DNA of 64,000 bases from Microvirga thermotolerans (GCF_009363855.1 NZ_CP045423.1:682001-746000); one strand, 5' to 3'. Positions 44,788 to 54,140 are shown, counted from the stretch's first letter. Notes: a model not told the origin generated them from the sequence alone. Numbers and translations: made by a program.

Positions 44788-45393
44788 CTATGCGCCGCGG
44801 CCGGCTGCCATGTGTTCAGGCCCATCGGCGCACTCGATAGCATGGACCATGGCTTCGACGGCGTCAGCTTGTTCGAGGCCGCTCTCGCGCACCAGAGCCC
44901 GCCATGTAAAGAAACTGAGTGCCAACCGCAGCACGCCGTGCTGCGTCACGCTCAATCCGGCGCCGAGCACCTCATGGTAGGCGGCCATATAGGGCCCGAA
45001 GCGCAGCTCGCTGATCTCTTTTGTCAGGGCATGATTCTCGGCGTCGCGGAGCACGCAGGCGGCCATTTCGGCGTTGCGTTCGTACCAGCCGTAAACCGCA
45101 CCAAGGCCCGCCCGGAGCCGGCTGCGCCGGTCCGCGATGCTTTGCCATGCGGCGGCCTCGGGCAGGGGATCGCGCTCCAGGGACAGCCCTGAGCAAGCCA
45201 TGTAGAGGCTCCGCTCGTCGGGAAAATGTGCATAGAGCGTGTGCCGCTGAACGCCGGCGCGCTCGGCCACCATGCTGAGGCTGGTACGCGCCGGCCCGAC
45301 GCTGCTGTGCAGCTCCACGGCCGCCTCGACGATGCGCTGCCGGGTTTCCGCCTGTTTCTCGGCGCGGCGCTTGAGGGTGTAGGTTCGGCTCAT
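44788..45393 (-). CDS. TetR-family regulator
   Basis: 201 residues. Helix-turn-helix at about 17-63 (TRQRIVEAAVELHSSVG ... AERAGVQRHTLYAHFPDERSLYMAC), then a helical ligand domain. Start ATG 45393. Two related inverted repeats lie 12 and 57 bp upstream, between it and the divergent GST-like gene. It probably represses both itself and that gene. Ligand unknown. Confidence 0.85.
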   Translation of the reverse strand: MSRTYTLKRRAEKQAETRQRIVEAAVELHSSVGPARTSLSMVAERAGVQRHTLYAHFPDERSLYMACSGLSLERDPLPEAAAWQSIADRRSRLRAGLGAVYGWYERNAEMAACVLRDAENHALTKEISELRFGPYMAAYHEVLGAGLSVTQHGVLRLALSFFTWRALVRESGLEQADAVEAMVHAIECADGPEHMAAGRGA

Positions 45394-45404
45394 ATTAATT
45401 TCAT

Positions 45405-45465
45405 TGCACAGCTATGTGCATCCATATTGACAGGCGCCCTGAATTTAACTACACATCTATGTATG
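45405..45465. promoter_or_regulatory. Two TetR operator-like dyads
   Basis: TGCACA-GCTA-TGTGCA (45405-45420) is a perfect inverted repeat. A related copy TACACATCTATGTATG lies at 45450-45465. Both are upstream of the TetR gene. The further ~295 bp to the GST-like gene contain no gene, only a short open stretch with no start. Confidence 0.55.
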
Positions 45466-45760
45466 GCCAAATCCGATCCATGTCCAACGCTCGACGGGAC
45501 TGAAGGCGGCCACACCGATGCTCGCGTGGAGGACGCCATGGAAACCAGGATCGGCGAGATCGCCGTCCTCACTCACCGGCTCTCGACGTAGGTACCGGAC
45601 ATCGGGATGTCGGGCGGCTTCACCTTGTTCTCGCGGACAAGCCGCTTCCATTCCACCTGAACGCACGTCGGAGCCAGAGGGGATTTGGCCGCTGCGCTCG
45701 ACGGCATGCACCGGAATTCGGCAGGGCGTGGTGCGCTGCCGAGGCAGAGGAGTAAGAGCT

Positions 45761-46507
45761 ATGTCAACGCCTGCCCTTCGCATCTTTACATTCAGTCCCG
45801 ACTGGGGACTGCCGGCCGGAGGACCATTCGATCTCAAGCTCCTGGCCTGGCTCAACCTGGCTGGGATCCCCTACGAGCAGGTCTTCCAGGACGACACGCG
45901 GAAGGGCCCCAAAGGCAAGAACCCGTGGATCGACATGGACGGCGAGAGGCTCGGGGATACCGAGATCATCATCGACCTGCTCGGCAAGCGGTTTGATGTG
46001 GACCTCGATCGGGGCTTGACGCCCGAGCAGAGAGCGTTGGGCCATGCCTGGCGCAGAACGTTCGAGGAGCACTTCCATCAGGTGCTGGAATGGGAGCTTC
46101 TGGTCCACCCGGCTGGGGCTGCCTACATGAAGACGAGCCTGGAGGCCAAGATGCCTCCGGTGATCGGGACATTGGTGTTCACCATGCTGCGCTCGCGCAT
46201 GCGCAAGCAACTCCACGCACGCGGCCTTGCGCGGCATTCTCCTGAGATCATCAGAATGAAGGGCTGCGCCGATGTGGACGCGCTCGCCATCTTTTTGGGA
46301 GATCGGCCCTATCTTGTGGCGGATCGGGCGACCTCATTTGACGCTGCCGTTTTCGGACTGCTTGCTCCGATGGTCTACTGGCCAATGGATACGCCGGTCG
46401 CTCAGCATGTACGATCTGTGCCGACCATCAAGGCCTACGTCGATCGTATGAAGCAGCAATGTTTTGGCGGTAGAGGGGTCTCTGCGTTCCGTGCAGCGGC
46501 AGCTTGA
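45761..46507 (+). CDS. Glutathione S-transferase-like protein (Fax/metaxin type)
   Basis: 248 residues with an N-terminal thioredoxin-like GST domain (LRIFTFSPDWGLPAGGPFDLKLLAWLNLAGIPYEQVFQDD ... NPWIDMDGERLGDTEIIIDLL) and an all-helical C-terminal domain (FLGDRPYLVADRATSFDAAVFGLLAPMVYWP). The pattern is that of the 'failed axon connections'/metaxin-like GST group, whose bacterial members may handle xenobiotics. Start ATG 45761 has a strong GAGGAG site; the frame upstream is not coding. Probably under control of the divergent TetR protein. Confidence 0.83.
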   Translation: MSTPALRIFTFSPDWGLPAGGPFDLKLLAWLNLAGIPYEQVFQDDTRKGPKGKNPWIDMDGERLGDTEIIIDLLGKRFDVDLDRGLTPEQRALGHAWRRTFEEHFHQVLEWELLVHPAGAAYMKTSLEAKMPPVIGTLVFTMLRSRMRKQLHARGLARHSPEIIRMKGCADVDALAIFLGDRPYLVADRATSFDAAVFGLLAPMVYWPMDTPVAQHVRSVPTIKAYVDRMKQQCFGGRGVSAFRAAAA

Positions 46508-46896
46508 CGATCGTTAATCGGCGCTGCGGCTGACAGCCCATCGCAGGCGGTGCCTTGGGCGCTCTCCTTCTCCCCACCTTATGCCCTGGTTGGAGCTGAG
46601 GCGCCCCGGTCGAGCGGGTTGAGTCAAGAAGGCCCGCCGGTTTGGGTGCCTGAGTTTAACGAAGAATCTGGGGCGCTTCTAGCATTGCAGGGGTGCCCTG
46701 ATGATCCCAGAGGCATTCTGGAATGGGTCTGCAATGGAGGAATATTCCATCCTTCAGGGGCGAAGGGTGGATCTTTACGGTCAGGAAGCCGGAATCGAGC
46801 AAACGAAAAGCCACGACGTACCGCCTCATGTATCACCATGAACGCCGTGCAATGTCCTCTAAGAGGCTGGAAGCAATGGCAAAACCAAGAGGATCT
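46508..46896. other. Gene-free region before tRNA-Leu
   Basis: About 390 bp. The only open frames have atypical composition and no ribosome sites. Nothing recognised. Confidence 0.4.
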
Positions 46897-46981
46897 TGGT
46901 GCCCCTGGCCGGGATCGAACCAGCACTCCTTGCGGAACTCGATTTTGAGTCGAGCGCGTCTACCAATTCCGCCACAGGGGC
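46897..46981 (-). tRNA. tRNA-Leu (anticodon CAA)
   Basis: 85 nt with encoded CCA. Acceptor GCCCCTG/CAGGGGC, D-loop with TGGTAGACGC, anticodon stem CTCGA/TCGAG with loop CTCAAAA (anticodon CAA, UUG codons), short variable arm, T-arm GGTTCGATCCC. No integration repeat was found beside it. Confidence 0.95.
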
Positions 46982-47128
46982 AAGGCTGAGTGCCGAGGTA
47001 ACACGGGCCAGGAAGGGCGGTCAATGTGCCGGGCAACCGCGACGCCGGAGCCCCCTCGCCACCGGGCCCGGCTTGTGCTCAAAGGGACGGGGCCCGAAAG
47101 GGCCGACAGTTCCCGATGCCGGATCGCC

Positions 47129-47710
47129 ATGCTCAGACGCCTCTATGACTGGACCCTTTCGCTTGCGGGCAAGCCGTCGGCTCCCTACGCCCTGGCGGCG
47201 GTGTCCTTCGCCGAAAGCTCCTTCTTTCCCGTGCCGCCGGACGTCATGCTGGTCCCGATGATGCTGGCCCGGCCGGACCGGGCCTGGTCCTATGCCGCGA
47301 TCTGCACGGTCGCCTCCGTGCTCGGGGGCGTTCTCGGGTATTTCATCGGGCTTCTGCTCTACGATTCCCTGGGCGCCTGGCTCTTTCGGCTGTACGGGCT
47401 CGCGGAGGGCGCGGAGGCCTTCCGGCACGGTTATGCGCAGTACGGTCACTGGGTGATCCTGCTCAAGGGCCTGACGCCGATCCCGTACAAGCTCGTGACC
47501 ATCACCTCGGGCTTCGCCGGCTACAGCCTGGGCTGGTTCGTTCTGCTCTCGGTCCTGACCCGCGGCGCCCGCTTCTTCGCCATCGCCCTGCTCATGAGCC
47601 GCTTCGGCCCGACGATCAAGTCGGTGATCGACCGCCACTTCAACCTGGTGGCTGCGCTGGCCGTTGCGGCCTTCGTCGGCGGCTTCGTCGCCTTCCGCTA
47701 CCTTTTCTAG
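47129..47710 (+). CDS. DedA/YqaA-family membrane protein
   Basis: 193 residues and about four to five membrane helices. FAESSFFPVPPDVMLVPMMLARP with the conserved E-x-x-x-P-x-P-x-D/E re-entrant motif, and LKGLTPIPYKLVTITSGFAG, place it in the YqaA branch of the DedA (SNARE-associated) superfamily. These proteins are implicated in phospholipid or undecaprenyl phosphate translocation and envelope homeostasis. Start ATG 47129; the frame upstream overlaps tRNA-flanking sequence. dsbB begins 10 bp after its stop, so they are co-transcribed. Confidence 0.87.
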   Translation: MLRRLYDWTLSLAGKPSAPYALAAVSFAESSFFPVPPDVMLVPMMLARPDRAWSYAAICTVASVLGGVLGYFIGLLLYDSLGAWLFRLYGLAEGAEAFRHGYAQYGHWVILLKGLTPIPYKLVTITSGFAGYSLGWFVLLSVLTRGARFFAIALLMSRFGPTIKSVIDRHFNLVAALAVAAFVGGFVAFRYLF

Positions 47711-47720
47711 AGAGGTCCCC

Positions 47721-48215
47721 ATGCGCTCCCGTCTCACCATCAGGCAGGCGGCTCTCGTCGTCGCCCTGGCGGCAGCGGCCACCGTGGGCGGCGCGCTCGT
47801 ATTCCAGCACGTGTGGGGCTATCAGCCCTGCAAACTCTGCCTGGAGCAGCGCAACCCCTATTATCTCGGCATCCCCCTGGCCCTGGCGGCTGCCATTGCC
47901 CCTCCGCGCTGGGGACGCATCGGCCTTTGGGGCCTCGCCCTCGTCTTTCTGGTCAGCGCCGGGATGGGGGCCTACCATGCCGGGGTCGAATGGGGCTTCT
48001 GGCTCGGGCCGAGCGACTGCGGCGGCGGACCTTCGGTCGGCGGCGGGAACGTGGGAGACCTCCTCGGCCAGCTCTCCAACATCCGGGTCGTGAGCTGCAG
48101 CGAGGCTGCATGGCGGTTCCTGGGGCTGTCCCTGGCGGGGTGGAACGCCCTGATCTCGGTGGCGTTGGCGCTCTTCGCCGGGGCGGCTGCCTTGCGGGCA
48201 AGGGCCGGGGCGTAG
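47721..48215 (+). CDS. Disulfide bond formation protein DsbB-like
   Basis: A 164-residue four-helix membrane protein that reoxidises DsbA using ubiquinone. Redox pairs: Cys37-Cys40 (QPCKLCLEQR) in the first periplasmic loop, and Cys100 plus Cys126 (SDCGGG ... VVSCSEAAW) in the second. The arginine of LEQR near the quinone site is kept. It ends 4 bp before the end of the convergent HNH gene. Confidence 0.9.
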   Translation: MRSRLTIRQAALVVALAAAATVGGALVFQHVWGYQPCKLCLEQRNPYYLGIPLALAAAIAPPRWGRIGLWGLALVFLVSAGMGAYHAGVEWGFWLGPSDCGGGPSVGGGNVGDLLGQLSNIRVVSCSEAAWRFLGLSLAGWNALISVALALFAGAAALRARAGA

Positions 48216-48219
48216 CGGG

Positions 48220-48789
48220 CTAAGGCTCGAGTTCGCTGTCCCAGTAGAGATAATCGAGCCAGCTGTCGTGGAGGTAGTTCGGCGGGAACAGGCGGCCGTT
48301 GGAATGCAGATCGTGCAGGGTCGGCGCGAAGGGGTGCTGGCGAGGCCACATCTCGACCTCGTGGGGCATGCGGTCGCCTTTTCTCAGATTGCAGGGGGCG
48401 CAGGCGGCGACCACATTCTCCCAGGTCGTCTGGCCCCCTTTCGAGCGGGGAATGACGTGATCGAACGTCAGGTCTTCGTGGGCGCCGCAATATTGGCAGG
48501 TGAAGCGGTCGCGCAGGAAGACGTTGAAGCGGGTAAAGGCCGGGTTCCGAGAGGGTTTGACGTAGGTCTTGAGAGAGATGACCGAGGGGAGGCGGATTTC
48601 GAAGCTCGGACTTCGGACGACCTTGTCGTATTCCGAGACGATGTTGACCCTGTCGAGGAACACCGCCTTGATCGCATCCTGCCAGCACCAGATGGACAGG
48701 GGATAGTAGCTCAACGGCCGGTAATCGGCATTGAGGACGAGGGCCGGGCAGGCCTCCGGGCGCACAACAGGCTGGACGTGTATCGTCAC
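48220..48789 (-). CDS. HNH endonuclease family protein
   Basis: 189 residues. An N-terminal domain of the kind found in many alphaproteobacteria (CPALVLNADYRPLSYYPLSIWCWQDAI) is followed by an HNH nuclease domain with CQYCG (98-102), FDHVIPRSKGG (Asp110-His111), Asn125 and the second CxxC (130-133). It is widespread and conserved in the chromosome, and its substrate is not known. Start GTG 48789 has a GAGGAG site at good distance. No methyltransferase partner, so it is not an obvious restriction system. Confidence 0.88.
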   Translation of the reverse strand: MTIHVQPVVRPEACPALVLNADYRPLSYYPLSIWCWQDAIKAVFLDRVNIVSEYDKVVRSPSFEIRLPSVISLKTYVKPSRNPAFTRFNVFLRDRFTCQYCGAHEDLTFDHVIPRSKGGQTTWENVVAACAPCNLRKGDRMPHEVEMWPRQHPFAPTLHDLHSNGRLFPPNYLHDSWLDYLYWDSELEP

Positions 48790-48947
48790 ATCATCTCCTC
48801 GTGAAGAAGAGCCGCATCCCGTTTCATTATGACTATAGAGAGTGTGACGCTGTTGTGAAGCATGCCGGGGGAGCGTCTGTGACGCACCCACAGGAAACCG
48901 GTGCCGCCGCTGCCGGACGGCGCAGGGCTCTGAGATCGCCTCTTCTT

Positions 48948-49985
48948 CTACTGGCCGGCCTTAGGCGCGCCTTCCGGGGCGGCGCCGCTCCGCTCGGCCT
49001 TCAGGCGGGCGATCGCCGCGCGGATCGGCCCGAAGGGGCCGTAGACGTGCTGCTCCCGGGGGAAGCCGTCGGCGTAGGGGCCGTAGGGCGTGTCGGCGGG
49101 CTTTTCGAGGAGATCGGGAAAATCCCTGTCGAGGTCCGCCTTGCGGGGACGCGGCTGCGACACCACGAAGGCGGCGACATCCCAGGCCTCCTCCGGCGAA
49201 AGGCGTGGGAACAGATAGCTGGTGCCGTTCGGCATGTTCGCGTGGACGAAGCCTGCAATCGTCGTGAGGCGGTTCATCCCGGCCCCGTCGTTGAAGCTGT
49301 CCGGGCCCCAGAGGGGCGGCACCATGTAGCCCAGATCCGTGGCCGGCAGGCTGCGGCGCAGGCCCGCGCCGTCGGTGCCGTGGCAGACGGCGCATGTCCG
49401 GCGGTAGACCGCCGCTCCGCGCGCCGGATCCGCCGGCCGGTCGAGCTCGGCCAGCGGCCCCGAGCCGTAGCCGGTGAGGATCTCGCCCGGCTTCACCCCC
49501 TCCGACAGAAAGTCGATATACGCCAGCATGGCCCGCATTTCAGGGGCGTCCGCGGGCAGGGGGCGGCCGTTCATGCTCCGGGTCATGCAGGCATTGACCC
49601 GCTGCTCGAGAGAGATCGACCGGCCGGCCTCCGCGTCGTACTGAGGAAAGCGGTCCTTCAGCCCCCAGAGCGGGTTGCCGAACTTCTTGGCTCCGGCATC
49701 CAGATGACAGTTGCTGCAGGCGAGGTTGTTGCCCGCATAGCGCTTCGCGGGATCGGGCACGTTCGGGCCGAGATGGGCATAGGTCGCGGTGATCAGGTCG
49801 CGTCCGCGCCGCACCAGGCGTCCGTGCTCGTCGTCGGGCAGGGAGCCCAGGTCGGGGACGTTCCAGAACGGATCGGGCGCGGCAGGGGGCGGAGAAGAGG
49901 GCTGAGCGAACGCCGTCAAACCCTGAAGCAGCAGCGCGGCCGCGCAGGCCGCGCCCCTCGTTGCCCGTCTCATCCTGCCCTGCAT
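48948..49985 (-). CDS. Dihaem cytochrome c, TsdA-like (thiosulfate dehydrogenase)
   Basis: About 345 residues: signal peptide (1-28, ending FAQ) and two c-type haem sites, CSNCH (90-94) and CAVCH (198-202). Cys133 in NACMTRSMNG corresponds to the unusual cysteine axial haem ligand of TsdA, which converts thiosulfate to tetrathionate. Further fit: GPNVPDPAKRYAGNNLACSNCHLDAGAKKFGNPLWG. No sox genes are adjacent. Start ATG 49985 or 49973, both leave the signal peptide intact. A thiosulfate/tetrathionate role is inferred from motifs. Confidence 0.85.
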   Translation of the reverse strand: MQGRMRRATRGAACAAALLLQGLTAFAQPSSPPPAAPDPFWNVPDLGSLPDDEHGRLVRRGRDLITATYAHLGPNVPDPAKRYAGNNLACSNCHLDAGAKKFGNPLWGLKDRFPQYDAEAGRSISLEQRVNACMTRSMNGRPLPADAPEMRAMLAYIDFLSEGVKPGEILTGYGSGPLAELDRPADPARGAAVYRRTCAVCHGTDGAGLRRSLPATDLGYMVPPLWGPDSFNDGAGMNRLTTIAGFVHANMPNGTSYLFPRLSPEEAWDVAAFVVSQPRPRKADLDRDFPDLLEKPADTPYGPYADGFPREQHVYGPFGPIRAAIARLKAERSGAAPEGAPKAGQ

Positions 49986-50075
49986 CGAACCCCGTGCCCC
50001 CCGTTTGCGCGGCATGATGCCAGCGGTTGCGACTGTACGCCAGGGCAGGGCGGCTTCGGGAGAACGGAAGCGGCC

Positions 50076-50957
50076 TCAGCGCGTGGGGACCGGCTTCTCG
50101 CCCCGGTAGTCGTAGAAGCCGCGCTTCGTCTTGCGGCCGAGCCAGCCCGCCTCGACATATTTTACGAGCAGCGGGCAGGGGCGGTATTTCGAGTCGGCCA
50201 GGCCTTCGTGGAGGACCTGCATCACGGAGAGGCAGGTGTCCAGGCCGATGAAGTCGGCGAGCTGGAGCGGGCCCATGGGGTGGTTCGCGCCCAGCCGCAT
50301 GGCCGTGTCGATGGCGTCGACGGATCCGACGCCCTCGTAGAGGGTGTAGATCGCCTCGTTGATCATCGGCAGAAGAATGCGGTTGACGATGAAGGCGGGA
50401 AAGTCCTCCGACACCGTCACGGTCTTCCCGAGCTTGCCGATGAACTCCTTGGCCGACTCGTAGGTCGGGTCCTCGGTGGCGATGCCGCGGATCAGCTCGA
50501 CGAGCTGCATCACGGGCACCGGATTCATGAAGTGAATGCCGATGAAGCGCTCCGGCCGGTCCGTCGCGGCGGCAAGCCGCGTGATGGAGATCGACGAGGT
50601 GTTGGTCGCGATCATCGCGTCCGGGCGCAGGACCGGGCACAGGTTGGCGAAGATCTTGCGCTTGACCTCCTCGTTCTCCGTCGCGGCCTCGATCACGAGA
50701 TCGCAGCCGGACAGGTCCTCATAGGTCAGGGCAGGGGCGATCCGCGCGAGGGCGGCCTGGCGCTCGGCGTCGGTGATGGCCTCCTTTGCGACCTGCCGCG
50801 CCATGTTGCCGTTGATGGTGGCGAGGCCCGCGTGGATCCGCTCCTCGGAGACGTCATGGAGCCGGACCGAGAAGCCTGCGAGCGAACATACGTGGGCGAT
50901 GCCGTTGCCCATCTGGCCGGCGCCGATCACGCCAACGGTTTTGATCTCGATACCCAT
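50076..50957 (-). CDS. hbd: 3-hydroxybutyryl-CoA dehydrogenase
   Basis: A 293-residue NAD(P)-dependent dehydrogenase of acetoacetyl-CoA/hydroxybutyryl-CoA. Rossmann fingerprint TVGVIGAGQMGNGIAHVCSLAGF, catalytic site IGIHFMNPVPVMQLVELIRG (His) and NRILLPMINEAIYTLYEGVG, then HPMGPLQLADFIGLD. Downstream of etfBA in the same direction, 79 bp after the etfA stop, the standard order in Rhizobiales. It links fatty acid/PHB metabolism and receives crotonyl-CoA-derived product from the GcdH pathway. Confidence 0.94.
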   Translation of the reverse strand: MGIEIKTVGVIGAGQMGNGIAHVCSLAGFSVRLHDVSEERIHAGLATINGNMARQVAKEAITDAERQAALARIAPALTYEDLSGCDLVIEAATENEEVKRKIFANLCPVLRPDAMIATNTSSISITRLAAATDRPERFIGIHFMNPVPVMQLVELIRGIATEDPTYESAKEFIGKLGKTVTVSEDFPAFIVNRILLPMINEAIYTLYEGVGSVDAIDTAMRLGANHPMGPLQLADFIGLDTCLSVMQVLHEGLADSKYRPCPLLVKYVEAGWLGRKTKRGFYDYRGEKPVPTR

Positions 50958-51036
50958 CTGCCTGCTGCCCCGGGCACGCGCGGTGCCTCAAAGTCGCCGG
51001 GCGGAGAATCCGCCCGGCTCCGTCTCATACCTGGAC

Positions 51037-51981
51037 TCAGTGACCGGCCTTGGTCAATTCTTCGTTGAGCTGAGGGAGGACGGCGAAGAGGTCGCCGACG
51101 ATGCCGTAATCGGCGACCTGGAAGATCGGCGCCTCCTCGTCCTTGTTGATCGCGACGATCACCTTGGAATCCTTCATCCCGGCCAGATGCTGGATCGCCC
51201 CCGAGATCCCCACCGCAATGTAGAGATCCGGCGCCACCACCTTGCCGGTCTGCCCCACCTGCCAGTCGTTGGGCGCATAGCCGGCGTCCACCGCCGCCCG
51301 GCTCGCCCCCATCGCCGCCCCGAGCCGGTCGGCGATCGGCTCGATGTAGGTCTTGAAGTTCTCCGCCGAGCCGAGCGAGCGCCCGCCCGAGATCACGATC
51401 CGCGCCGAGGTCAGCTCCGGCCGGTCGGACCGGGCGATCTCCTCGCCCTTGAAGCGCGACACCCCCGGATCCTCCGCCGGGCCGACCGCCTCGATCGGCG
51501 CCGCGCCGCCCTCGCCCGCCGCCGGGAAGGCGGCGGTGCGCACCGTGATCACCTTCTTGGCGTCGTTCGAGCGCACCGTCTGGAGCGCGTTGCCGGCATA
51601 GATCGGCCGCTCGAAGGTGTCGGGCGCCACCACCTTGACGATGTCCGAGACCTGCATCACGTCGAGCAGCGCCGCCACCCGCGGCATCACGTTCTTGCCG
51701 CTCGCCGTCGCCGGCGCCACCAGCGCCCCGTACGGCCCCGCCAGCGCCACGATCAGCGCCGCCAGCGGCTCGGCCAGCCCGTGCGCATAGGCCGGACTGT
51801 CGGCGAGCAGCACCTTGTCCACCCCTTCGAGCCGCGCGGCGGCCTCGGCCGCGGCGCGGGCGCCGGCGCCGGCCACCAGCACATGCACCGGCGCGCCGAG
51901 CGCGCGGGCGGCGGAGAGCGCCTTGTGGGTGGCGTCCTTGAGCTGAGCGTTGTCGTGCTCGGCAATCAGCAGCGTGGTCAT
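51037..51981 (-). CDS. etfA: Electron transfer flavoprotein, alpha subunit
   Basis: 314 residues. Domain I ([17 protein letters not shown], Ala-rich) and the FAD-binding C-terminal domain ([76 protein letters not shown]). Accepts electrons from acyl-CoA dehydrogenases such as the GcdH at 2.7 kb and gives them to ETF-ubiquinone oxidoreductase. 14 bp after etfB. Third codon positions are almost all G/C, more extreme than in neighbouring genes. Confidence 0.96.
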   Translation of the reverse strand: MTTLLIAEHDNAQLKDATHKALSAARALGAPVHVLVAGAGARAAAEAAARLEGVDKVLLADSPAYAHGLAEPLAALIVALAGPYGALVAPATASGKNVMPRVAALLDVMQVSDIVKVVAPDTFERPIYAGNALQTVRSNDAKKVITVRTAAFPAAGEGGAAPIEAVGPAEDPGVSRFKGEEIARSDRPELTSARIVISGGRSLGSAENFKTYIEPIADRLGAAMGASRAAVDAGYAPNDWQVGQTGKVVAPDLYIAVGISGAIQHLAGMKDSKVIVAINKDEEAPIFQVADYGIVGDLFAVLPQLNEELTKAGH

Positions 51982-51995
51982 GGTCTTCCTCCTCC

Positions 51996-52745
51996 TCAGA
52001 GCACGCCGGCTTCGGTCTTGAGCTTCTGCACGAGCTCGGCCGCCGAGGCGACCTTGATCCCGGCCTTGCGCCCGCCCGGCTCGGCGGTCCTGAGCACCGT
52101 CAGGCGCGGCGCGATGTCGACGCCGAGCGCCTCGGGCGTGGTCTCGTCGAGGGGCTTCTTCTTGGCCTTCATGATGTTGGGCAGGCTCGCATAGCGCGGC
52201 TCGTTGAGGCGCAGGTCCGTGGTGACCACCGCCGGCAGGGTGAGCGCGAGCGTCTGCAGGCCGCCGTCGACCTCGCGGGTGACCTCGAGGCTGCCGTCGT
52301 TCACGGCGACCTTGAAGGCGAAGGTGCCCTGCGGCCAGCCGAGCAGCGCCGCGAGCATCTGGCCGGTCTGGTTGGCGTCGTCGTCGATGGCCTGCTTGCC
52401 GAGCAGGACGAGGTCGGGCTTCTCCTGCGCGACCACCGCCTTGAGGAGCTTGGCGACGGCGAGCGGCTCGACCGGGGCGTCGGTCCTGACCAGAACGCCG
52501 CGGTCGGCGCCCATGGCCAGGGCGGTGCGGAGCGTCTCGGCGGCCTGGGCCGGGCCGATCGACACCGCGACCACCTCGCCGGCCGTGCCCGCCTCCTTGA
52601 GGCGGATCGCCTCCTCGACCGCGATCTCGTCGAAGGGGTTCATCGACATCTTGACGTTGGCCAGCTCCACCCCAGAGCCGTCCCCCTTCACCCGGATCTT
52701 CACGTTGTAGTCAACAACCCGCTTAACCGCCACAAGTAACTTCAT
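51996..52745 (-). CDS. etfB: Electron transfer flavoprotein, beta subunit
   Basis: 249 residues: [118 protein letters not shown]. Binds AMP and carries the recognition loop for partner dehydrogenases. First gene of etfB-etfA-hbd; ATG 52745. Confidence 0.96.
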   Translation of the reverse strand: MKLLVAVKRVVDYNVKIRVKGDGSGVELANVKMSMNPFDEIAVEEAIRLKEAGTAGEVVAVSIGPAQAAETLRTALAMGADRGVLVRTDAPVEPLAVAKLLKAVVAQEKPDLVLLGKQAIDDDANQTGQMLAALLGWPQGTFAFKVAVNDGSLEVTREVDGGLQTLALTLPAVVTTDLRLNEPRYASLPNIMKAKKKPLDETTPEALGVDIAPRLTVLRTAEPGGRKAGIKVASAAELVQKLKTEAGVL

Positions 52746-52847
52746 CCGTGGGCCCTCATCGAAAGGTCGGATCCGGATGCGGTTCCGAGCCAGCTCTCCG
52801 GACAGGTAGGAAAGATGCAGGGGACCGTAGCGGGCGACGTCCGATTG

Positions 52848-53555
52848 TCAACGCGGCGCCTTCATTTCCTGCGTCTCGATGCGTGCCAGCAACGGATCGT
52901 AGCGATGACGCATCAGGGGAATGAGCAGAGCCCCTGCCACGAAGCCTCCCAGATGGGCGAACCAGCCCACGCCCCGGTCCTCGCCGAAGAAGGCGGAGGC
53001 GAACTGCAGGACGAACCAGAACCCGATGGCCCAGTAGGCGGGAAGGCGCAGGGGAATCCCCTTCAGGAACAGCCCCCAGATCCGGACGCGCGGATAGAGG
53101 ATGAGATAGGCGGCAACCACCCCGGAGACGCCGCCGGAGGCGCCCACGAGGGGCCGGTGCGAGTCCGCCTCGATCAGGGCATGCACGAGACTCGCAAAGC
53201 CCCCGCACAGGAGGAAGAACACGAGGAAGCGCCCATGCCCCATCGCATCCTCCACGTTGTCGCCGAACACCCAGAGAAAGAGCATGTTCCCGAGAAGGTG
53301 GAACAGAGAGACGTGAAGGAAGACGTTGGTGAGGAGCGTCAGCGGCACGGGCACGAAAGGATAGCCTTCCGGCAGGATCTCCGTGCCGAACAGGACGGAG
53401 GGAATCAGGCCGAGGCCGGCAATCGTCGCATCGGGGCCCAGAGGGCCGTAGAAGGTCAGGAGATAGGCCGCCCCGCAGGCGAGCAGCAGGATCCGCGTCC
53501 CCGTCGGCGTCTTCATGTTCTTGAGGGGAACGCCGTCGTGGAGCGGGAGAAACAT
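52848..53555 (-). CDS. Rhomboid family intramembrane serine protease
   Basis: 235 residues, about six to seven membrane helices. Catalytic Ser140 in GASGGVSGV and His201 in GWFAHLGGFVAG; also HVSLFHLLGNMLFLWVFGDNVED, the conserved helix-2 region with His and Asn for the oxyanion site. It cuts membrane proteins within the bilayer; the substrate is unknown. Starts 9 bp after the cobalamin adenosyltransferase gene, so probably co-transcribed. Confidence 0.92.
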   Translation of the reverse strand: MFLPLHDGVPLKNMKTPTGTRILLLACGAAYLLTFYGPLGPDATIAGLGLIPSVLFGTEILPEGYPFVPVPLTLLTNVFLHVSLFHLLGNMLFLWVFGDNVEDAMGHGRFLVFFLLCGGFASLVHALIEADSHRPLVGASGGVSGVVAAYLILYPRVRIWGLFLKGIPLRLPAYWAIGFWFVLQFASAFFGEDRGVGWFAHLGGFVAGALLIPLMRHRYDPLLARIETQEMKAPR

Positions 53556-53564
53556 CGCTCGCCC

Positions 53565-54140
53565 TCAGCGGTTCTGGCCCGGAACCCAGAGGACGTCGAT
53601 CCGACCCTTATCGTTGACGTATCGTGAGGCCACGAAGAGGAAGTCGGAGAGGCGGTTGAGGTACTTCACGCTCTCGGCGGAGACGACCTCGTCGGGCTTG
53701 TCCATGAGCTCCACGACGCGCCGCTCGGCGCGCCGGCAGACGGTCCGCGCCAGATGCAGGGCGGCCGCAGCGGCCGTTCCTCCCGGGAGGACGAAGGAGC
53801 GAAGCGGGGACAGGTGCTCGTTGAGCCGGTCGATCTCCCGTTCGAGGCGGTCGACCTGTCCTTGCGTGATGCGCAGAGGCTCGTAGGGCAGGGGCTTGCC
53901 GGTCTCGACGGTGGCGAGATCGGAGCCCAGATCGAACAGATCGTTCTGGATGCGCGCCAGCATCGGGTCGATCTCGTGGTCGGCGGTGTGGAGCCGCGCC
54001 ATGCCGATGCAGGCGTTGGTCTCGTCCACCGTTCCGTAGGCTTCGACGCGAAGATCGTATTTCGGCCTCCGGCCGCCAGCGGCCAGCGCCGTCGTGCCGT
54101 TATCGCCCGTTCGGGTGTAGATGCGGTTCAGGACGACCAT
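53565..54140 (-). CDS. Cob(I)alamin adenosyltransferase, PduO type
   Basis: 191 residues. RIYTRTGDNGTTALAAGGRRPKYDLRVEAYGTVDETNACIG is the ATP-binding N-terminus of PduO-type ATR; FVLPGGTAAAAALHLARTVCRRAERRVV and YLNRLSDFLFVASRYVN complete the trimeric helical bundle. It makes adenosylcobalamin, e.g. for methylmalonyl-CoA mutase. Start ATG 54140 behind AGGGGG; GTG 54146 is an alternative. Its clustering with etf/hbd is conserved in this order. Confidence 0.93.
   Translation of the reverse strand: MVVLNRIYTRTGDNGTTALAAGGRRPKYDLRVEAYGTVDETNACIGMARLHTADHEIDPMLARIQNDLFDLGSDLATVETGKPLPYEPLRITQGQVDRLEREIDRLNEHLSPLRSFVLPGGTAAAAALHLARTVCRRAERRVVELMDKPDEVVSAESVKYLNRLSDFLFVASRYVNDKGRIDVLWVPGQNR

Noticed and set aside
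45573-45660. 28-codon minus-strand stretch reading VEWKRLVRENKVKPPDIPMSGTY before a stop
   Set aside because: It looks protein-like and could be the remnant of a lost gene, but it is too short and has no start or flanking similarity to support a call.
46508-47130. Second integration site at tRNA-Leu
   Set aside because: No copy of the tRNA-Leu 3' end was found elsewhere in the window, and the flanking genes are not phage-like.
48220-48789. HNH protein as part of a restriction-modification or defence system
   Set aside because: No methyltransferase or other partner nearby. The gene is of a widespread, single-gene chromosomal type.
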